From Acidobacteriota bacterium (GTDB taxonomy: Bacteria > Acidobacteriota > Terriglobia > Terriglobales > Acidobacteriaceae): a stretch of DNA of 10,552 nucleotides. Positions 7,772-10,552 of the stretch are shown one piece after another; positions within the stretch are counted from its first letter, which is position 1; each line of letters begins with the position of its first letter. Under the pieces are notes generated by a model, which was given only the letters and a program-made list of their open reading frames with translations, did not search any database and had not been told where the DNA came from. The position numbers and the translations under genes were made by a program. The stretch lies in the NCBI GenBank assembly GCA_003224995.1, contig QIAI01000171.1:11335-21886 (forward strand), written 5' to 3'.

Positions 7772-8659
7772 TTACTGTGGGGTCGATAACTTCGAGGAGG
7801 GCAACGGCTCAACGCTTTGAGCTTCGTATTTATTGCCATCGAAACGAGCCTGCACCAGTACTTCCATGCCTTCTTTCAAGCGAAGCTTTGCACCGGATGT
7901 TAACGAGTCCAGTCCAACTTCGAACGTGGTCTCGCTTGCATTTTCCGCCAGCGTCAAATGGTCGTCACGGAGATCCACGACCAAAATCCTGCCCGAGAAC
8001 GTGAAAGTGCTTCCGGGACGAGCGAGGATGTCGATCTTCTGGGCGGAATTTGCTCCCTCAAAATCAGACTGGAACACCACGTGAACTAAAGTTCCAGTGA
8101 TTAATTCACCAGGTTGTACGGGCTGACCATTCGAGCGAACCTCGGTCACCGCATTCAGGCGCAAACTGAACGGCTGCGAGGAAATAATGTCTCGAACCTT
8201 GAGAAGCTTCTTCGAGGGGTCGTAGCTGATGACTTGTCCCCGGGTTTCTCCCGAGGAAGCATTGCCTGCGATTCGCACCGTCTTCGCGAACGTCCGGCCA
8301 TCTTTCAGAATCGTGTCTGCGTAAACTCTGGTTCCCGGTCGCAGATCTCGGGACGAGGCGGGTGTGGTTCCGCGTAGCACGGCGGTGCGAACATCGAAAT
8401 CGATCGTGATGTCACGCCCACCGAACGCCCGAACCACCATTCGATCGCGAATGGGATCGATACGGGCCACGGTGCCGCCAATCAGGCTCACCTGCCCTTT
8501 GGGTAAAGGCGGCATGTCGAGCATGCGGTCTGGTGCGGGTGTGCGATCTTCGATGTGAATACGTGCTGGAGCAGTGAGTTCGGAACCACTTTGAGCCAAA
8601 CACGTCAGCGAAAGCGCGATCGCCACCTCCGTAGAAACCAGTAGAAATTTTCCGACCAT
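7772..8659 (-). CDS. Exported three-module beta protein, DUF5666-like
   Basis: Starts at ATG 8659 with signal peptide MVGKFLLVSTEVAIALSLTC and probable cleavage after the LA at 21-22. C20 is not in a proper lipobox, so a soluble periplasmic or secreted protein is expected. Three tandem beta-rich modules follow, at about 55-132 (GGTVARIDPIRDRMVVRAFG), 135-212 (RGQVISYDPSKKLLKVRD) and 216-287 (SGRILVVDLRDDHLTLAEN). Each begins with a G-x-V/I strand, a D-bearing turn and a V/L-rich strand. Each continues to a lower-affinity match of the L-R-x-G-x-x-V pattern (LRPGTRVYAD, PGELITGTLVHV, LKEGMEVLVQA). This is the look of DUF5666 or OB-like repeats, whose function is not established. No clear Shine-Dalgarno precedes the start. 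The gene converges on the flippase with an 18-nt gap and diverges from the three-unit TPR gene. Confidence 0.78.
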   Translation of the reverse strand: MVGKFLLVSTEVAIALSLTCLAQSGSELTAPARIHIEDRTPAPDRMLDMPPLPKGQVSLIGGTVARIDPIRDRMVVRAFGGRDITIDFDVRTAVLRGTTPASSRDLRPGTRVYADTILKDGRTFAKTVRIAGNASSGETRGQVISYDPSKKLLKVRDIISSQPFSLRLNAVTEVRSNGQPVQPGELITGTLVHVVFQSDFEGANSAQKIDILARPGSTFTFSGRILVVDLRDDHLTLAENASETTFEVGLDSLTSGAKLRLKEGMEVLVQARFDGNKYEAQSVEPLPSSKLSTPQ

Positions 8660-8663
8660 GCCA

Positions 8664-8752
8664 AGCGTTTGATGGCGGAGAACCGCCCGACGGTTGGCCG
8701 AAAAAACTCGCAGTAAGGGCCAAACGGTAGGGCGTCTCGCGGCATCAAAGCT
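8664..8752. repeat. Long imperfect inverted repeat filling the divergent intergenic region
   Basis: The arm at 8664-8700 and the reverse complement of 8717-8752 align with about 30 identities over 39 columns, 4 mismatches and 5 gap positions. The best shared blocks are TTTGATG (8668-8674) with CATCAAA (8743-8749), CGCCC (8684-8688) with GGGCG (8730-8734), and TTGGCC (8694-8699) with GGCCAA (8718-8723). The outer and inner blocks share one centre near 8708.5. The 16-nt centre is A-rich. The outer ends lie 4 nt from the minus-strand ATG and 7 nt from the plus-strand ATG, so the two genes carry nearly the same leader. It could be an operator, a leader RNA hairpin, or an inverted duplication of one promoter. 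Confidence 0.72.
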
Positions 8753-8759
8753 CTGACCT

Positions 8760-10034
8760 ATGAAGCCTCACCCAGGCAATGCCTCTCGTATGAAAGCGAC
8801 CCTTGCCAAGTGCGCGCCAGTATTGCTATGCGCGGCTATGGTTAGCTCGGGATATGGACTCGATCTGCGTCTGAGTCTCCCAAAGGGCAGCCGCTCCACG
8901 CCGGTTCAACAGTTGAATCGTGACGGTGTCAATCAGCTCAAGCACGGACGCGTGAAGAAGGCAAAAGAGCGATTTGTCAAAGCTTATCTTCTCGACCCGG
9001 ACGATCCATTTACTTTAAACAATCTTGGCTACATCGCGGAACTTGAGGGCGATGTGGATCGTGCTTTGAAGTATTACCAACTCGCGGCAAATACCAGCAC
9101 CGACGCAGTGATCGACGACGCCAGCCGGAAGGGTTTGAAAGGTCAAGCCGTGAGCATGGCCTTTCAATCCTCAAAGACATCGGAGTATCCAGGCAATAAA
9201 GCTAATTTTCAGGCGCTGACCCTATTGGAGAAGGGGCGCGTCTTTGAAGCCGAGATGGTGCTGAAGAAGGCCATTCAAACAGACCCGAAGAATCCGTTTC
9301 TCCTGGACAGCCTGGGGTACGTCATGGAGTCCGAAGGCGATCTGCAATCCGCCTTGCGGTACTACTCTGAGGCAGCTGACCAGCACTCCGAGGAACGAGT
9401 ACTTCTGACACCACCCAAGAAGTGGCGAGGCAAGACTATTAGCGAGATTGCCGCTCGAAATGCGGACGCGGTCCGCGATGCGATCACGAAGGGCGAAGAC
9501 CTTGAGACTCAGGTCACGCGATTGAATCTCCGCGGAGTTTCAGCTCTGAATCACAACGACAGTAGTGACGCGCAGAAATTCTTTTCCGACGCCTACCGAT
9601 TGGATCCGCAAAACGCATTCACGCTGAACAATATGGGGTACATCGACGAGCTCAATGGAGATCGCGAGACCGCGGAAATGTACTACGAGGCAGCTCGTAG
9701 CGCCCGGCAAGCTAATGAGCGGGTCACTTACGCCACACGCACAGACGCCGAGGGGCGCAAAGTTGGTCCACTGGCAGAAACCAATCAGGATGCGGTGGGC
9801 TCTACCCTGAGAGCCATTCAACAATCCAAACGGCGGACACGCAAACCCATTCAGTTAATGGTTCGTGACACCGCCGCTCCGCCTGCTGCAAATGAGCCGA
9901 AGCCGCAGCCGCCGCTCGGAGTACCTACGCCGCCGTTACCTGCGCCGCGCCTCCCCGATCGAGATACACCAGCATCGCCCCCCCAGCCTCCCCCGGTTGG
10001 CGAGGCATCGCGGTCACCACAGGCGGAGCAGTGA
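8760..10034 (+). CDS. Exported TPR protein with three tandem TPR units and a proline-rich tail
   Basis: ATG 8760 is the first start. ATG 8790 would give a more compact signal peptide (MKATLAKCAPVLLCAAMVSS), and neither has a clear Shine-Dalgarno. The exported chain holds three copies of one unit, at about 49-144, 145-250 and 252-360. Each is a TPR pair whose centre reads LNNLGYIAELEGD (86-98), LDSLGYVMESEGD (182-194) or LNNMGYIDELNGD (289-301). Each ends in YY-x-x-A-A and is followed by a 30-40-residue non-TPR linker. Linkers 2 and 3 share an E-R-V start and end in A-R-N or E-T-N before D-A-V (ERVLLTPPKKWRGKTISEIA, ERVTYATRTDAEGRKVGPLA). From about residue 370 the tail is Pro/Ala-rich, probably disordered or spanning cell-wall material. 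A protein-binding scaffold in the periplasm is likely; the partner is unknown. It diverges from the DUF5666-like gene. Confidence 0.8.
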   Translation: MKPHPGNASRMKATLAKCAPVLLCAAMVSSGYGLDLRLSLPKGSRSTPVQQLNRDGVNQLKHGRVKKAKERFVKAYLLDPDDPFTLNNLGYIAELEGDVDRALKYYQLAANTSTDAVIDDASRKGLKGQAVSMAFQSSKTSEYPGNKANFQALTLLEKGRVFEAEMVLKKAIQTDPKNPFLLDSLGYVMESEGDLQSALRYYSEAADQHSEERVLLTPPKKWRGKTISEIAARNADAVRDAITKGEDLETQVTRLNLRGVSALNHNDSSDAQKFFSDAYRLDPQNAFTLNNMGYIDELNGDRETAEMYYEAARSARQANERVTYATRTDAEGRKVGPLAETNQDAVGSTLRAIQQSKRRTRKPIQLMVRDTAAPPAANEPKPQPPLGVPTPPLPAPRLPDRDTPASPPQPPPVGEASRSPQAEQ

Positions 10035-10039
10035 GGTGC

Positions 10040-10067
10040 AGGCGCTTGAGCGTCTCCAATTTTTTCT
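10040..10067 (+). terminator. Weak rho-independent terminator after the three-unit TPR gene
   Basis: AGGCGC (10040-10045) and GCGTCT (10050-10055) can pair as a 6-bp stem with one G-T wobble and a TTGA loop. After CCAA comes a run of six T (10060-10065). The short stem and the 4-nt gap before the T run make it weak. It lies just after the stop at 10032-10034. Confidence 0.42.
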
Positions 10068-10091
10068 TAATCGAGATTGCAAAGTTAATCC

Positions 10092-10096
10092 AGGAG
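10092..10096 (+). promoter_or_regulatory. Ribosome binding site for the phosphoesterase lipoprotein
   Basis: AGGAG lies 8 nt before ATG 10105, good spacing. It fixes the start that places the lipobox 25 residues in. Confidence 0.7.
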
Positions 10097-10104
10097 TTGT
10101 GTCA

Positions 10105-10552
10105 ATGATCAACCATCGGTTTACCAGCGCGTGGCTGACGGCGGTGGCCATTCCTCTTCTGTGCGTCCTCATCGGCTGCCAAGGACTAGCCAAAGGACCC
10201 GCTCCGAATACTCCACCCACAGGAAACAGCCTACAGACGTCGGTGAATCACATCGTTTTCATGGCCCAGGAAAACCGATCCTTTGATCATTACTTCGGCG
10301 CCATGCGGCAGTACTGGGTCGATTTTGGGTATCCCGATCAGCCTCTCGATGGCCTTCCACAATTTCCCACAACCGCGCCCTCTGGCACGACTCCCACCAA
10401 TCCGGGTTGTGATCCAGCTTTCACATTTCCCGGCAGCGATTGCACCATGGATGCGCAGAGTCCCGCCGTGCCCGCTTATCATCTGTTGACTCAGTGTTTG
10501 GAGAACCCCAGCCCTTCGTGGAACGAAAGTCATGTCGACTTCAATCTCTCTA
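10105..10552 (+). CDS. Phosphoesterase-family lipoprotein (phospholipase C / acid phosphatase type), 3' truncated by window
   Basis: The first 149 codons are present and the frame is open to the right edge. Residues 1-25 are a lipoprotein signal with lipobox LIGC (22-25), so the enzyme should be membrane-anchored after export. Residues 48-65 (NHIVFMAQENRSFDHYFG) match the N-terminal hallmark of the phosphoesterase family PF04185, which includes bacterial phospholipases C and the acid phosphatase AcpA. In that family the Glu-Asn pair, here E56-N57, helps bind the active-site metal. WNESHVDFN near the window end fits the family's next conserved block. Members hydrolyse phosphate esters such as phospholipids outside the cytoplasm, which suits phosphate scavenging, but the substrate cannot be told here. 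Family members are usually about 400-700 residues, so most of the gene lies beyond the window. The gap before it (70 nt) contains a weak terminator. Confidence 0.88.
   Translation, partial: MINHRFTSAWLTAVAIPLLCVLIGCQGLAKGPAPNTPPTGNSLQTSVNHIVFMAQENRSFDHYFGAMRQYWVDFGYPDQPLDGLPQFPTTAPSGTTPTNPGCDPAFTFPGSDCTMDAQSPAVPAYHLLTQCLENPSPSWNESHVDFNLS

Noticed and set aside
7807..7822. Perfect 6-bp hairpin GCTCAA-CGCT-TTGAGC downstream of the flippase
   Set aside because: It lies inside the 3' coding part of the convergent gene and has no solid T run, so a terminator call is not supported.

Overview
The window looks like part of a chromosome of an Acidobacteriota member, probably a Terriglobia/Koribacter-like soil lineage. 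This rests on moderately high GC, divergent and widely spaced genes for large secreted TPR and beta-barrel proteins, and protein wording I recall from that phylum. It is recognition from memory, not a database match. I see no tRNA, rRNA, CRISPR array, insertion sequence or integrase.

Left block (1-7753): an envelope or polysaccharide-type locus read outwards from one divergent promoter region (1345-1522). Leftwards runs a polytopic membrane protein resembling the 6-pyruvoyl-tetrahydropterin-synthase-related / GT-C-like family. It starts at TTG 1344, leaves its frame near 1139-1149, and continues in another frame off the left edge. Rightwards runs a very large exported TPR protein with a C-terminal outer-membrane beta barrel, an architecture like BcsC, PgaA and PelB. 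The barrel is cut by a frameshift near 5100-5115, and its second half (to 5679, ending in Phe) lies in the -1 frame. After 52 nt comes an intact 673-residue protein: a 12-TM Wzx/MOP-type flippase fused to a soluble C-terminal domain with a ParB/sulfiredoxin-like EGNHRM motif. Together an inner-membrane flippase, a periplasmic TPR scaffold and an outer-membrane pore suggest surface-glycan export, but both broken frames question whether the locus works in this sequence.

Right block (7772-10552): a divergent pair of exported proteins, each built of three tandem modules. These are a DUF5666-like beta protein on the minus strand and a three-unit TPR protein with a proline-rich tail on the plus strand. 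The 100-nt gap between them is mostly one imperfect inverted repeat with 36-37-nt arms (8664-8700 / 8717-8752). After a weak terminator comes the 5' part of a lipoprotein of the phosphoesterase family (phospholipase C / acid phosphatase type), which runs off the right edge.

No gene-free stretch exceeds 300 nt. The longest is the 178-nt divergent region 1345-1522.
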